A stretch of DNA of 64,000 nucleotides from Micropterix aruncella (lineage: Eukaryota; Arthropoda; Insecta; Lepidoptera; Micropterigidae): contig OX155955.1 in assembly GCA_944548615.1 (NCBI GenBank), forward strand, positions 6,924,068 through 6,988,067. The letters are read 5' to 3'. Below, one piece after another: positions 23,871-34,346 of the stretch. The translations under genes were made by a program, and so were the position numbers. Within the stretch, counting starts at the first letter, position 1, and every line of letters begins with the position of its first letter. The notes beneath the pieces were generated by a model. The model worked only from the letters and a program-made list of their open reading frames with translations. It made no database searches and was not told the DNA's origin.

Positions 23871-25137
23871 GGAAATACTCCAAATTGTCTCGGGTGCCTT
23901 AAAAAACTATATATACAACTTCATTAAAAAAAAATGCACCCACAATACTTTCCCTCCTCGGTAGTTGGTTTCCCGGGATGGTAAAAACGCAAATATATGA
24001 CTTTGGGGTCTATTAGAAAGGGTTTCTATCAAGTATCAATATATCAGTAGATATCTTCTTAGTATACGCAAGTATGTTAAAATATTCTTTTTTTACAGAT
24101 ATCAACGCAGTTAGTATCGCATAAAAGAGCGGCATACGTCTCAAATGAAAAGTCTACTTTGAGCCATTAATCACGTTCCGCTCTTGGAATAAAAAGTTTA
24201 AGACATCGCTCGGGACAAAGAAGATAAGACTCAGAGTGCTTCAGTCAGAATTATTCCATTTGCGATGCAGCGCAACGAATAAAGATCAAAGCCGAAGGTC
24301 GCGCCCAACTTTAAAATTAAAGGAACTTTTCTTCGTGATTGCACCAGACTTCATTCATTTTATAACAGTTCACGCACGAAGTTTGTGTGCTCTTGTAGCT
24401 ATGTCTCTTTCGCTCTTTCTCATATATATTTTTACGTGTCACGGTGGTGCCGACTCGCTTCCACATTAGCGACCTGGCCCAGCATTGGCCATGGTGTAGA
24501 GCAATCATATGTCGCAGGCAGAATATTCAAGCCATCATTGTGAACCAAATTCCCAGAAATCGCCTTTATATTTTTTTCCAGCAGAACGGACGCCAATATT
24601 GTATCATGGCTATTGCTAGCGGCCCATTGCGGTCGCAATATTATGTAAATTGGGTGCGCATTCGTTTTGGCACAAATACGGGCGTATCAAATAGATAAAG
24701 AGAAAATATTGGCAGTGAAATTAAATGTCATGTGGAAAATACACCAACGTCATGACACCCGCAAACCGACTCATAATGAATTTGTCCGTTTTGGGAAAAT
24801 AATCAACCGCTAAATATACCAGCCAACTCAATACTATGCCATAACAAAAATAGCACCTTTAAGAAATTTTGCTCTATATAATAGAAAACACATTGAGTCA
24901 AATATGGGTGTTTCCCAAAAAGTACCTAAATGTGAAAATATGACCGTTGACATGCAAAACACACCACTTTCTCTTCATTACACTTCAAATGCCTATATTA
25001 CACGAATAAGTACTAACAGAGCGTCCTTTCAAAAGAAAATGTTTGTTTTGAAAGCCTACATGGGAAATCAATGGGGTTTAGCGTGAGGCTTGCCCTTGTT
25101 GTTGCGATTGAAGCCGCTGCTTTGTTGTGATTTAGAG

Positions 25138-25974
25138 ATAAAATCAAAACGTCGCTAAGCGTAGCGTATGCGGTACCGTTCTATTGGGTATATGAGAACG
25201 TATGGTAGCAGTTTGTGATTGAAGCTGCGGCTTGCGGTGTCGATGTGTGAGCGGGGTTGGGAGGAGGTGTATAAAAAAAAAGTTGCGTCCAATATTTCAA
25301 TGAATGCGATGCGACATATAGCTTTCGAAATTCCTCGTATTCAGGACCGATTCTACGAAAACTGATTTTAAATTCATTAGCTACTTGTTTCACTGAATAT
25401 ACTTTCTTTCTTATTTATCTTATTTTCCACTCTTCCTCCTGTACGAAATGATATTATATAATGTTGGAGCTTAGGTACTAAGGGGCAAGAGCTGGATGGA
25501 AAGTGGAGGGGGGGGAGGGAGGGGGGGAGAACGAAACGGAGACCTAGTAGAAAATCGAAAAATATATTAAATCACCTATACTTGGTGCTCGAGACCGATT
25601 TTTTTTCTTCTTTAAGGGTGATTCTATGCATCAAACTGAACATTGAAAGCTGAAAAACATAGTTTTGGAACAAAAACATTTTTGACGTTGCATTTTTTTT
25701 GAAGCGATTATTCTACATGAAAATTAAGTTGACATTAATTTGCAACTTTTTTGTATTTAGTCATTAGTTACCGGGAAAAATGCATTTTAATACAAATTTA
25801 CAATATTAAATAATTTTTCATGGGACTAAAGTAAAAAAGTTTTAGGTAATTTTAAACTCGATTTATTATTTAATACCATAAAAAAAATTAAAAAATCATC
25901 GTAAATTTTATAAAAAAATATATATCGAGATACTTTATATTATAGACATTATTTTCAGTTTAATGCACACAATG
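25138..25974. other. Unannotated sequence with a G-rich run
   Basis: A purine run dominated by G (about 25498-25530) could form unusual DNA structure. The rest is AT-rich with no recognised gene. Confidence 0.45.
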
Positions 25975-26027
25975 TTATCTTGCCTAAAGTACGCCTTACG
26001 CAGACACAAAAGTCCTTTGGATATTAG

Positions 26028-26660
26028 AGCTATAAGCTCTTTAACCAACTACCGCTCTCCACAAGAAAGATAGAAACAAAGGCGTTTAAAAGATTTATTA
26101 AACAAAAGCTGCAATCCACACATGCTTTCTTGAAGCTGGGTGATTTTTTGAGCATGCCAATTCTTTCAAATGGGAATAATATTAATATGTAACTTTCAGG
26201 TACCAACCTCATTTTAGTTTTTATTGTTTAATAATAATATTTTATGAATTTAATATTTAATATGTAGATTACAATGTTTAACGTAACATACCTGACCTAC
26301 GTTGTTTTTTTACAATTTTGTTTTGATACTTTCTATTGTTTGATTATTTTTTGTATAGAGTGCCTAAGATGACTAATAATATTCTTATAATAATTATTTA
26401 TTTTATATGTATACTCATGTAGGTACGCATGGATTCAGCTCTATTTTTTTTTTATTTGTCTGCCCTGTAAGGCCGACTTTAGTCAACGCTATTATCAATT
26501 TAATTAATATTTCTGCTTTAATAGTTTTATATCTACATATATTAATATATTACTAGCAACTGACGAATTCTAATATGCGATAATTATCTTTAACTGATAA
26601 TTCATGCTTTTATTGTATATTCTGAATGAATAAATTGAATATTGAATACTGAATCACCAC
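26028..26660 (+). pseudogene. CR1/Jockey-like LINE carboxy end and 3' tail
   Basis: The plus frame 26028-26192 reads SYKLFNQLPLSTRKIETKAF and continues about 34 residues to a stop, the pattern with which many CR1/Jockey-type LINE ORFs end ('xNxLPxxxR...xFKxxIKxxL'). It is followed by an AT-rich 3' UTR of about 450 bases that ends in a short repeat of the type TTGAATA (26625-26655). All upstream RT and endonuclease sequence is absent, so it is a dead 5'-truncated copy. Confidence 0.65.
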
Positions 26661-27224
26661 TTGGAAAAAAAATGTTTTAAATCTCGAACAATCTTGATCA
26701 ATCTTTGCGATACTAAGTAAGCAGTTGCGTCACGTGTAGCCTTGAAACGTATTCTGCCGACCGTGCCTTAAGTTGTATTTAAAGAGAGGTCCATTGTGAT
26801 GATATAAACAGGGTTTATTTTGCACGGCTGAGATATTGTGCACACGGTAACGTATTATACACTCCAAAATGATGCACATAAAGTCTGTGGCTTGTAAGCC
26901 GTTGTCAGGCGTTGCGCTTCCACTCTCCTAAATAAGCGAGACACAATTAGCGCATTAGCGAAGTGCGGCAAATGTAACAATTCCAAGTTGTGGTTTCATT
27001 AAAACGCGACAATTTTCTCAGTGATAGTGCCGAGAAAATATGGGGGCTGGCTAGTACTCAGAAGAGGTATGGTTGCTGTATCAGGAATATTAATGTAATC
27101 TCTAAATGCATAGGTTGATATTTTATCTTGGTTCTGATGATTGGTTCGGGACAGAGCAGTTTATCAAAAGCTTCTTTTTAAAAATGTGTTCCACTTACAC
27201 ACATTGAGAAAAATATAACGATAT
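26661..27224. other. Unannotated sequence
   Basis: No ORF or repeat recognised. Confidence 0.4.
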
Positions 27225-27625
27225 AATAAAAAGAAATACGCATGTTTCGACAAAGATTACGCATATAACTCGAACTGTGCCCATACGTGTGAATTACCAT
27301 GACGCGTAACGATGTTGGCGTGACGGTAGTTACCGTGCCGTAATGTTAAAACCTAATATTATTTCAATACGTCGCGACATTGGGATCTCTCTTCTAACAT
27401 GACAGCATGTAGTAGTATACGTACTGTTATAGTCGGACACACGAATCATGTTGAAACTACAGTACGCGGTTATTTCACAGAAAATGTTGATACATACAGT
27501 TGATTAGTAGAGTTTTAACAAAATTCCGGGTAATTAAAAAAATAAGATTGAAACATCGTTATTGTGTATAAAGCCGTTATAACAAAATGATAATGTAAGA
27601 AGGAATGCAATATTTTTCTCAGTGC
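27225..27625 (+). repeat. Interspersed repeat, family G, copy 1
   Basis: Matches 37165-37785 in direct orientation over most of its length. Shared landmarks are 'gacgcgtaacg', 'ttctaacatgaca', 'gaatcatgt' and 'gtataaa.ccgt'. No coding frame is conserved. The class is unknown. Confidence 0.6.
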
Positions 27626-27929
27626 ACCTGCTCAGTTCAGATTCAGATTAATTTTATTATCATTTTTTCAATTTAAACAAGTATTGTTATTTAAAAATCT
27701 AATTTAAAAAAACAAGAATTTACCTACTTTTACTAATTTAGGTAGGGCGGTTTAAATAAAAAATGTAACACATCCGTTCTAGTCGCATTGGCATGTATAC
27801 CTGTAAATTATCCGCGTAAGTGTGTGCAGGTAGTAGGATAACGATCACCACATTTGTAATGATAGTTAAAATAAGTTAATAGTAAAAACACATTTTTTAA
27901 AACAAGATTTTATAGAAATGCTCTTTTCC

Positions 27930-28325
27930 GAGCCAACCCTGGGTGAAGCAGCCATGTCATAATAGTGGAACTTAGTATAGGCAATCCTAATTGAATGCTA
28001 TACAGAATTTCGTGTTTGTGCTGTTGACCGTGGATGAGTCCCCTTGTTGGAAGCCAACCCTGAGTTCAACAGCCCTATCGCAGGGAAATTTAGAACTGGC
28101 TATCATAATTGAATGGGGGTACAAAATTTCGTTTCTGTGGTGGTGGCCGTTGAGGAGTTCCCTCGTCGGGAGCCAATCCTGGGTGCAGCAGCCATGTCAT
28201 GGTGAAATTTAAAAGGGGCTACCATAAATGAATGCGTATACAAAATTGTATGGCTGTGCTGATGGCCGTGGAAAAAATAGATTCATCGGGAGGCGATCCT
28301 GGGTGTATAATTAGGTCATGCTCAA
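27930..28325 (+). repeat. Minisatellite, ~121-bp unit, about 3.3 copies
   Basis: 'gagccaaccctgggtg' or variants recur at about 27932, 28050, 28170 and 28293. Between them 'tcataattgaatg' and 'acaaaatttcgt' recur in phase. Units have diverged by substitutions, so the array is old. It lies in AT-rich non-coding DNA. Confidence 0.75.
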
Positions 28326-29009
28326 TTACTGCCATCCTACTGCACTGTATTATATGATTATTATATTATGACATACTATTGTATTATATCATATTATATA
28401 TAATACCTAAATATTATTATCCTATTACTCATACTTCTATTTTGCTCTATCCAAATAACCTTATTAACAACTTATTTAATTATTTCTTTTCTTACCCTTA
28501 TATTATTATTAGCTTTATTATATTTTTCTCCTACTATCAACGTGTTGATGTTATTCCTATGTTAATGTGTAACGCAAGCATTGCAAACTATTTATAGGAT
28601 AGTAAATTTGTTTCGTTTGAATATGTTGTTAAGATACTATTATCATATATTTACTATCTGTAAGTTTGCTATAAAATAAAATAAAATCAAAATAAATAAA
28701 AATGCATTGTCGTCGAACTTGCAAACAACGAAGTAGAACTAATTCAGCTAGCAAGATTTGACATAAATAAATTGACAAACTAGGTAAATAAAACATTACA
28801 AGGTAAATAAAAGCTTTTAAAAATATTCGGCATGTCGTTAATAACAAATAGGTACTCTTACTGCTAATTACACAATTTTCACGCGTTTTAGGCCAGGCAC
28901 AAAAAGCATGTAAACCTATTACCAAAACGTAACCAAACCTTTCTCTCCCACATCCTTTTCAGATGCTAGTCTTTCATTCTTCACATTCCTTCCCTCTGCG
29001 TCTTTATTT
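28326..29009. other. AT-rich sequence, nothing recognised
   Basis: Strongly AT-rich, with TATTAT-type low complexity at 28350-28530. No gene seen. Confidence 0.5.
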
Positions 29010-29013
29010 AATT

Positions 29014-29615
29014 TGTGAGGGACCACCCCTCATTAGACTCTAAGTTATTCGGTGTGAGGTGGTGATGTCAACTTGCGGGTTACCTCCGTATTAAAAGTCG
29101 ATTTAAAATGTATCAGAAGGTATTTATTAATAGTTCGATATTGCCAGTTTGTAACGCTTCCCGAATAGGATATATATTGACGCGAATGTAGTGGCTATCT
29201 GCCTGAAGCTACGAGGGTATGCGGATAAGGATTGTACTTGTGCTCCTAGTGTCTCGTACTGGGCACGGCTCGAGTCTGTGGGAGTGCAGACTGATGCGTC
29301 TCGCCTCGATAGGGAAATGAAGGAAAGGTAACCAAGAAGCCGGACCCGTTGACTCGCCTCGTGAGAGTGGTACCGGGTATGCTGTCGCTGTCTTGGGGGA
29401 CGTGATCACTCGAGGAATGATACTTTGGTCGTATTTTCGCCGCTTTATATAAGCCGAAAAATGATGCAATCCAAAATATTCCGAGTAAAAGTGTTGTTTC
29501 ATCGTGCTGATTCATCGGTACACGAGGTAGAATAATGGCTGAATTGGTTGTCAGTGCATTTTAATGGAAATCAATGCATTTGTTGACTGCATGTAACGAC
29601 ATAAGTGTCCTTACA
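29014..29615 (+). mobile_element. Solo LTR, copy 1 (Gypsy-like, 4-bp target duplication)
   Basis: This 602-bp sequence begins TGTGAGGGACC and ends TTACA (5'-TGT...ACA-3'), and it is flanked by AATT at 29010-29013 and 29616-29619. A second copy lies at 54941-55535, also with its own 4-bp duplication. The shared 3' half contains a TATA-like 'tttatata' at about 29443-29450, consistent with an LTR promoter. No internal gag-pol region or primer-binding site adjoins it, so it is a solo LTR left by recombination. A 4-bp duplication fits Ty3/Gypsy elements; the assignment to that group is inference. Confidence 0.8.
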
Positions 29616-29764
29616 AATTTTATTTATTTGTTTTTTTATTTCGTTGTCTGTTTTTTATTTTCCTGGGCCACCAACCAACGAGAAGGGAAACTATTGTAAT
29701 TGCGCATTTTTATAGATGAAGAAGGAATTATTCATTTTAAGCCTCCTGGGACGATTAATACTAT

Positions 29765-30250
29765 TTCCAGATGGAAGTCGGTCTGCGTGTCTGTTTGTCA
29801 TGTGTATTCCACAACGAAAGCGCCCAAATGCCTAATCCGATTGAGCTGAAATATGGCATGCAGGCATCATTTGAGCATGGCTAGGGTTGAAAATAATGTG
29901 TTTGAAATTGGTCCTTCAGGTGGCACACTAGTCATATTACAATCTCGAAATACTTGACTTATAGACTTGATATTTTGTACACAGATGCTTTGTTGGGCCG
30001 AAATTGAATTGAATTTGAGACACATTGAATGTTTGCCGGTCAGTATGTATATGTACGTAAACGATTAAATCGAACGTTAATGTGCTGCATTCTCAATATC
30101 CGCGCTCGTCGCCGACGAACGATTCGCGTCGTTGACTCTTGATATATTCAACGTTTCATCGCCGTACGGTTACTCCTTTGAAAAATCACGCTCAAATCCT
30201 TCCGTAAATCCTTGGCTACTTGACGGCAAAGGATTGGATCTATATAACCG
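29765..30250 (+). repeat. Family D repeat, plus orientation
   Basis: Contains 'ctgtttgtcatg', 'ccgattgagctgaaat', 'ggcatgcaggcatcatttga' and 'cacactagtcatatta', the same order as in the reverse-complement copies at 32.5-33.0 and 62.5-62.8 kb. Non-coding. Confidence 0.5.
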
Positions 30251-30285
30251 TTTTTTTCCGGTTGATATCTGTATAGTGTATACCC

Positions 30286-30385
30286 AACTTGCGATATTAA
30301 CTTGCGATATTAACTTAATATATAGGTTAGTAATTAGGATACAAAACTTGCGATATTAACTTAATATATAGGTTAGTAATTAGGT
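30286..30385 (+). repeat. Short tandem duplication, ~50 bp
   Basis: 'cttgcgatattaacttaata' followed by 'tataggttagtaattagg' occurs twice (about 30301-30338 and 30347-30385), preceded by one extra 'cttgcgatattaa'. Simple local duplication in AT-rich DNA. Confidence 0.8.
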
Positions 30386-30746
30386 ATTTAGCTCGCATAT
30401 TTCCTAAAAATAAGGATTATTTTAATATTACAAATGATAATTATTAGTTTTTACTATAAATAAAATACAAACGAAGCTGCCATGGAATTCACCGACCGGA
30501 GTCGGGCCCATCATAATACTATTTTTTACACTTCTGGGGGGTGACTAGTGGATTCCGGACTAACAACCGGCTGTGGTAGGTTTAGGACTTGTCTTGCCAC
30601 ATGTGAGCGTCCACCTTACCACCCATTCACTCCCCCTTCGAAGCCATAGAATTTGAGCTGCGCAAATCGCGGTTTTAGATATTTTTTCTAGAAAAGAGTT
30701 GATTATTTTTCTGGAAAGGCCAAGATCTTTAAAGAGGTGAAATAGA

Positions 30747-31177
30747 GATTTAGCTGGCAGCTTCCACCGCGTGTAGTTGAACAGTGAAGCCCTTCCGGGT
30801 TACGGCATTTGCGAGATCATGGTATTTATTTGATTTGTACTCGAGGTTTTTTGGGATATTTGATTCCCATGGAACAGTTAATTCTACAATAAGGGCCACC
30901 TTCCGAGATAGAGAGTAAAGAGTTATATCTGGACGGAGGGCTTTGCATCCGAGACTTTCAGGGAATTTATACTGCTTAGAGACCGAATCAACCTCCAGAA
31001 TCCAATCTGAAGCTTTCTCAATTATTGAGAAAGGTTTTGTAGTTAATTTTTTTTTACCTTTAGAGCCATCCCGCACAAACTGTATTGGGGGTTTGGAGGA
31101 TACTGTCAAACCCTTGTTGGCACGAGCCACTGAGAGGCTAATTACCTCGCGATTAGAGTTAATACAACTTTACCGAA
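30747..31177 (-). pseudogene. Restriction-like (PD-(D/E)XK-type) nuclease domain fragment
   Basis: The minus frame is open from about 31177 to the stop near 30747. It contains CKALRPDITLYSLSRKVALI followed directly by VELTVPWE, and later KYHDLANAVTRKGFTVQLHA. A 'RPD...(V/I)xELTxPxE...K..KY' arrangement looks like a PD-(D/E)XK nuclease core: Asp of RPD, Glu of ELT, and a downstream Lys/Tyr. Similar uncharacterised proteins occur in invertebrate genomes, often beside reverse transcriptases. Here no RT adjoins it, the frame has no proper upstream start, and a stop closes the upstream side, so I treat it as a retroelement-derived fragment. It could instead be an exon of a host gene. Confidence 0.45.
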
Positions 31178-31666
31178 AACATCAGGATAAATAAGAATGT
31201 GATCCACTCTATAAGAATCCGTAAAGTAACTTTATCAATGTGACTGGTATCATGGCTTTTGATATGCAAATGAAAGTGGGTGGTTTACAGTGCCTACACG
31301 TAAGGAGTTACGTAGTGAGTTTGACATATCAATTTATGTATGTGTGACGTAGCTATTTCGATACGAACGAAGCAAAGCGAGCCAATTTCCTCTCAGTGAA
31401 ATGCAGTAGTTTGTACAAAATATGTTGTTGTTTCGCTCTTCCTCACAATATTGGCCGCTGTGCCAATATTGATCGCCGTTATATCACATAGTCTAATGCC
31501 GTCTCCTTATATTGGCGTGTCATTAATGCCGGAAAATTTTGGTAACCTTTCTATTTTAAAGAACTTATGATTAAAAGTTGCTTGGTGGCTATCACAACAC
31601 TATGAAATCGTCCGTACTTATACCCTAATAGTTTTATACTAGGCATGGTGGGCTATAACTCTCTTT
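31178..31666. other. Unannotated sequence
   Basis: No recognisable gene. A short inverted motif, 'caatattggccgctgtgccaatattg' region (about 31447-31472), could form a small stem. Confidence 0.4.
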
Positions 31667-32191
31667 AAGTTGCGTAGAGAAATGCTCGCCATGGCCTACG
31701 TTTTCAAGCTGATTAGGGGAAGGGTTGATAATCCTAGCATGCTAGCGAAGGTTTGTCTCTTTGTTCCGGACAATTACAATCGTGCTCGCACTCATAATCT
31801 ATTTGCGGAGCCGTCCTCGCGCCCAACCTAAGTCGATGGAGTCTGCTTACGGCACATAAATGCGCTATGTTCGACAGCGTCACACTTTGATATTTTTACA
31901 GCGAGCCCGCATATCTTCAAGGTGTGGGCATTGCGCTACTTGTTTATGTCAGAATAAGATAAATTGTGTTCACTCTTTATGTACTGTAAGTTTGTAAGTT
32001 TTTCTATTCTTAATGCCTGTATTTGTATTTAATGCTTGTTTAAACATGTTGTGTATGTACTTGTAAGAATTATATTATTTTTATATTTATGTGTATATTG
32101 CATGTCAACGGCTTGGTATAAACTGTTACGTTGATTTGCTTATTAAATTAATAATTTATTTATTAGATTTAAAAAAAAAAAAAAAAAAAAA
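31667..32191 (+). pseudogene. Jockey-like LINE carboxy end with poly-A tail
   Basis: The plus frame 31667-31957 reads KLRREMLAMAYVFKLIRGRV, then DNPSMLAKVCLFVPDNYNRA and RTHNLFAEPSS, with one in-frame stop (TAA at about 31829-31831) and a terminal stop at 31955-31957. 'RR...LA.VYKLI.G.VDNP.LL..V.F.VP...R.....F' is the conserved carboxy end of Jockey-type LINEs. A 3' UTR of about 210 bases ends in a run of 22 A (32170-32191) preceded by AATAAT-type sequence. The tail is long and pure, suggesting fairly recent insertion, while the internal stop shows the copy is dead. Confidence 0.7.
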
Positions 32192-32509
32192 ATGCCTAAT
32201 GTGTCTAATATAATGAAAGAAAATACTTAAACCTTCGTTCTGCATTGAGAGTTATAACTTAGGCCTATTATGAAGTAAATAGAAAATAATAGTCAACTGA
32301 ACGGACAGCATGTTTATTGTATAGAGTTGTTTATATCACTGTACGGCGGCGCCGCACAATGGAAAATAAAGTTCTCTTTCGGATCAAAATTCGATAACTT
32401 TTTTATTTCTCGATTAAGATCGATTGTTAAAAAATTGGAAACATAGAAAGTAGTATGTAAGGCTTCAAATGAGATGTCTTTTTAAATATGTTTTGATGTA
32501 AAAAATAAA

Positions 32510-32960
32510 AAAACGGTTGTGTCACCCCAAGACTTTCCCGGCAAGCAGACAAGACCCGCTGCGCATCAACCCCCCAACCCCCTTCTTTTGGAGATTATGT
32601 CAAGTAATTATGATCGCAAATGTAGTATATTTGTAGTATTAAAATGACTATTTTCTAATATGATGTAGAATTTTGTTCAGGACTTGCATCGCTTGTTTAA
32701 GAGATATTGCAACCAAAATTTCACAATGTGGTCTCAGCCCTGCGACGCAACTGTGTACCTAATTTTAAGTTTCTAAATCCAGTTTTTCGAGTAGCGTGGC
32801 TTCTGGTGGCCCGATTTTAACCACAATCTTTTGAACTCCTGCCATGACCGAATTATGCCTGCATGCCAAACTTCAGCTCAATCGGATGAAGCGTTTGGCC
32901 GCTATCGTGAAGGAATACACACACAAACACACACATACACACATACACACAGCACACACA
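32510..32960 (-). repeat. Family D repeat, reverse orientation, with (CA)n-rich end
   Basis: Starts with 'tcaccccaagactttcccgg' (about 32522) and ends in a run of CACA and TACA units (32918-32960). It shares with the 62.5-kb copy 'caatcggatgaagcgtttgg'/'cagtcggattaagcgtttgg'. Non-coding. Confidence 0.55.
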
Positions 32961-33324
32961 CATATATCTAAGCCATTCTCCATCAGTAGAACGCAAACGA
33001 CCAGAGATCCAAGAAATAGCCAAACTGTAAAAGTGAAAGATTTCGATAAAAAATCTGAAAGTATGAAATACATCCTCTTTGTACCTAATCAAGAGCAATT
33101 ACTTGCTAGATGTAGGCGAAATTTTATATAATACTTACTACGAGACTCTTGCACATCTTCTAAAAGTTGTCCTATAGGAAGCACTGCAAAATGGTTTATG
33201 ATCCATGAATTAAAATTTTGTGAACTGAAAATGGAATATAAAATCATGTCTTCATAAGCTTGACAATTTTGTTTTAAAACTGTTGATAAAGTCTTAAGTG
33301 TTTTTACTCTTCCAATATATTGAA

Positions 33325-34022
33325 GTACTAGCTAACCCGTGCCCACTTCGTTGGGCGGTAAAACTTTGTACTTGTGATGAACATTTGTTGTGGTTTGGTT
33401 AGTAAGGTACTGAGTGCTATGATTTATTTCCTGACTGCCAAAAGAAGGGTTATATTTTTTCTGCATATGTATTTGCATGCCAATTTGACTATATTATTAC
33501 CGTTTATTGTGAGTGTCTTCCTGTGAGTGTCTTATTTGTGAGTGTCTTATCTCTTTAACCATTTATGCAGTAAAAGTGAAATTATATGCAGTAAAAGGGG
33601 AAAAGTCTTTTGTTTTAACACTTAAGACGATAAATTTACTTATTTTGATATGAATTCATAATTGTTGATAATATGACCAATAAATATGACCTAACGATTT
33701 AAATTATTTTTTTAATATAAAAACTACTTTTTGTGAGTTAAATATAAAATTTAGACATATGCTGTCGCTCGCTTTTTTAAGGCATTATCAAGCTCTACAA
33801 CTTTTCTCTAGAACTTAATCATGTCTCTCATAATCTCACATAATCTCATCGTTAAAGCAGCAAAAGTCTTTTTGTTTTTCAGATTATTATATATCCTATG
33901 ACACTCATAAATAAAGTGGCTATCTATTGGTAAAAGAATTTTTAAAATCGGTTCAGTAGATCCAGAGATTACTTCCTACAACGTCACAAACTTTACCTCT
34001 TTATAATATTATTATAGATTAA
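33325..34022 (+). repeat. Probable insect-type dispersed repeat with 'tactagc...' start
   Basis: 'agtactagctaacccgtgcc' at about 33325-33345 followed by 'cacttcgttgggcgg', and ending with 'tttacctctttataatatta' plus 'ttatagatt', is the arrangement of a dispersed repeat I recognise in character from insect genomes. Only one copy is in this window, so the boundaries rest on recognition rather than alignment. No coding sequence. Confidence 0.35.
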
Positions 34023-34346
34023 TTCTGTTTGATAGTATTCATTTTGTATTATTTCACTTAAATTATTAAGTTACTTGAAAGAATTCATTTAAAAAAAGGG
34101 AACAAAATAACGTATTTTTACGTAACACATTGAACGGCTGTTTAATTACCACAATTAATTTCTTATTGTGAACTAAATGATTCAACTCGTTATATAACTG
34201 TATGAGGATACGTACTGTGAATTTCGTTGATTTCATTTTCACATGGAAAATGAGTGCGAAAGTGATAAATAAATGATTATAAATAACAAAACATACCGCA
34301 TACTATTTATAATAATAATCTACATATGAAACCAAAATACATAGCG

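Larger units (their letters stand above)
19700..25135. repeat. Tandem segmental duplication, unit B (5,436 bp)
   Basis: This unit starts at 19700 with 'agccgttacag' and ends at 25135 ('gatttag', then ag shared with the next-unit start). It parallels unit A throughout. Differences include a ~37-base segment at about 23520-23570 absent from A, a 32-base local tandem duplication near 23010-23045, a contracted (CA)n tract, and scattered substitutions. The flanks of the pair are 'gattttat' before unit A (14258-14265) and its complement 'ataaaatc' after unit B (25138-25145), a small inverted pair that may be chance. Confidence 0.9.

Noticed and set aside
14258..25145. The 5.4-kb pair as one transposon with 8-bp inverted ends
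   Set aside because: The 8-base inverted match at the outer flanks is short and could be chance; the units are direct repeats and carry no transposase.
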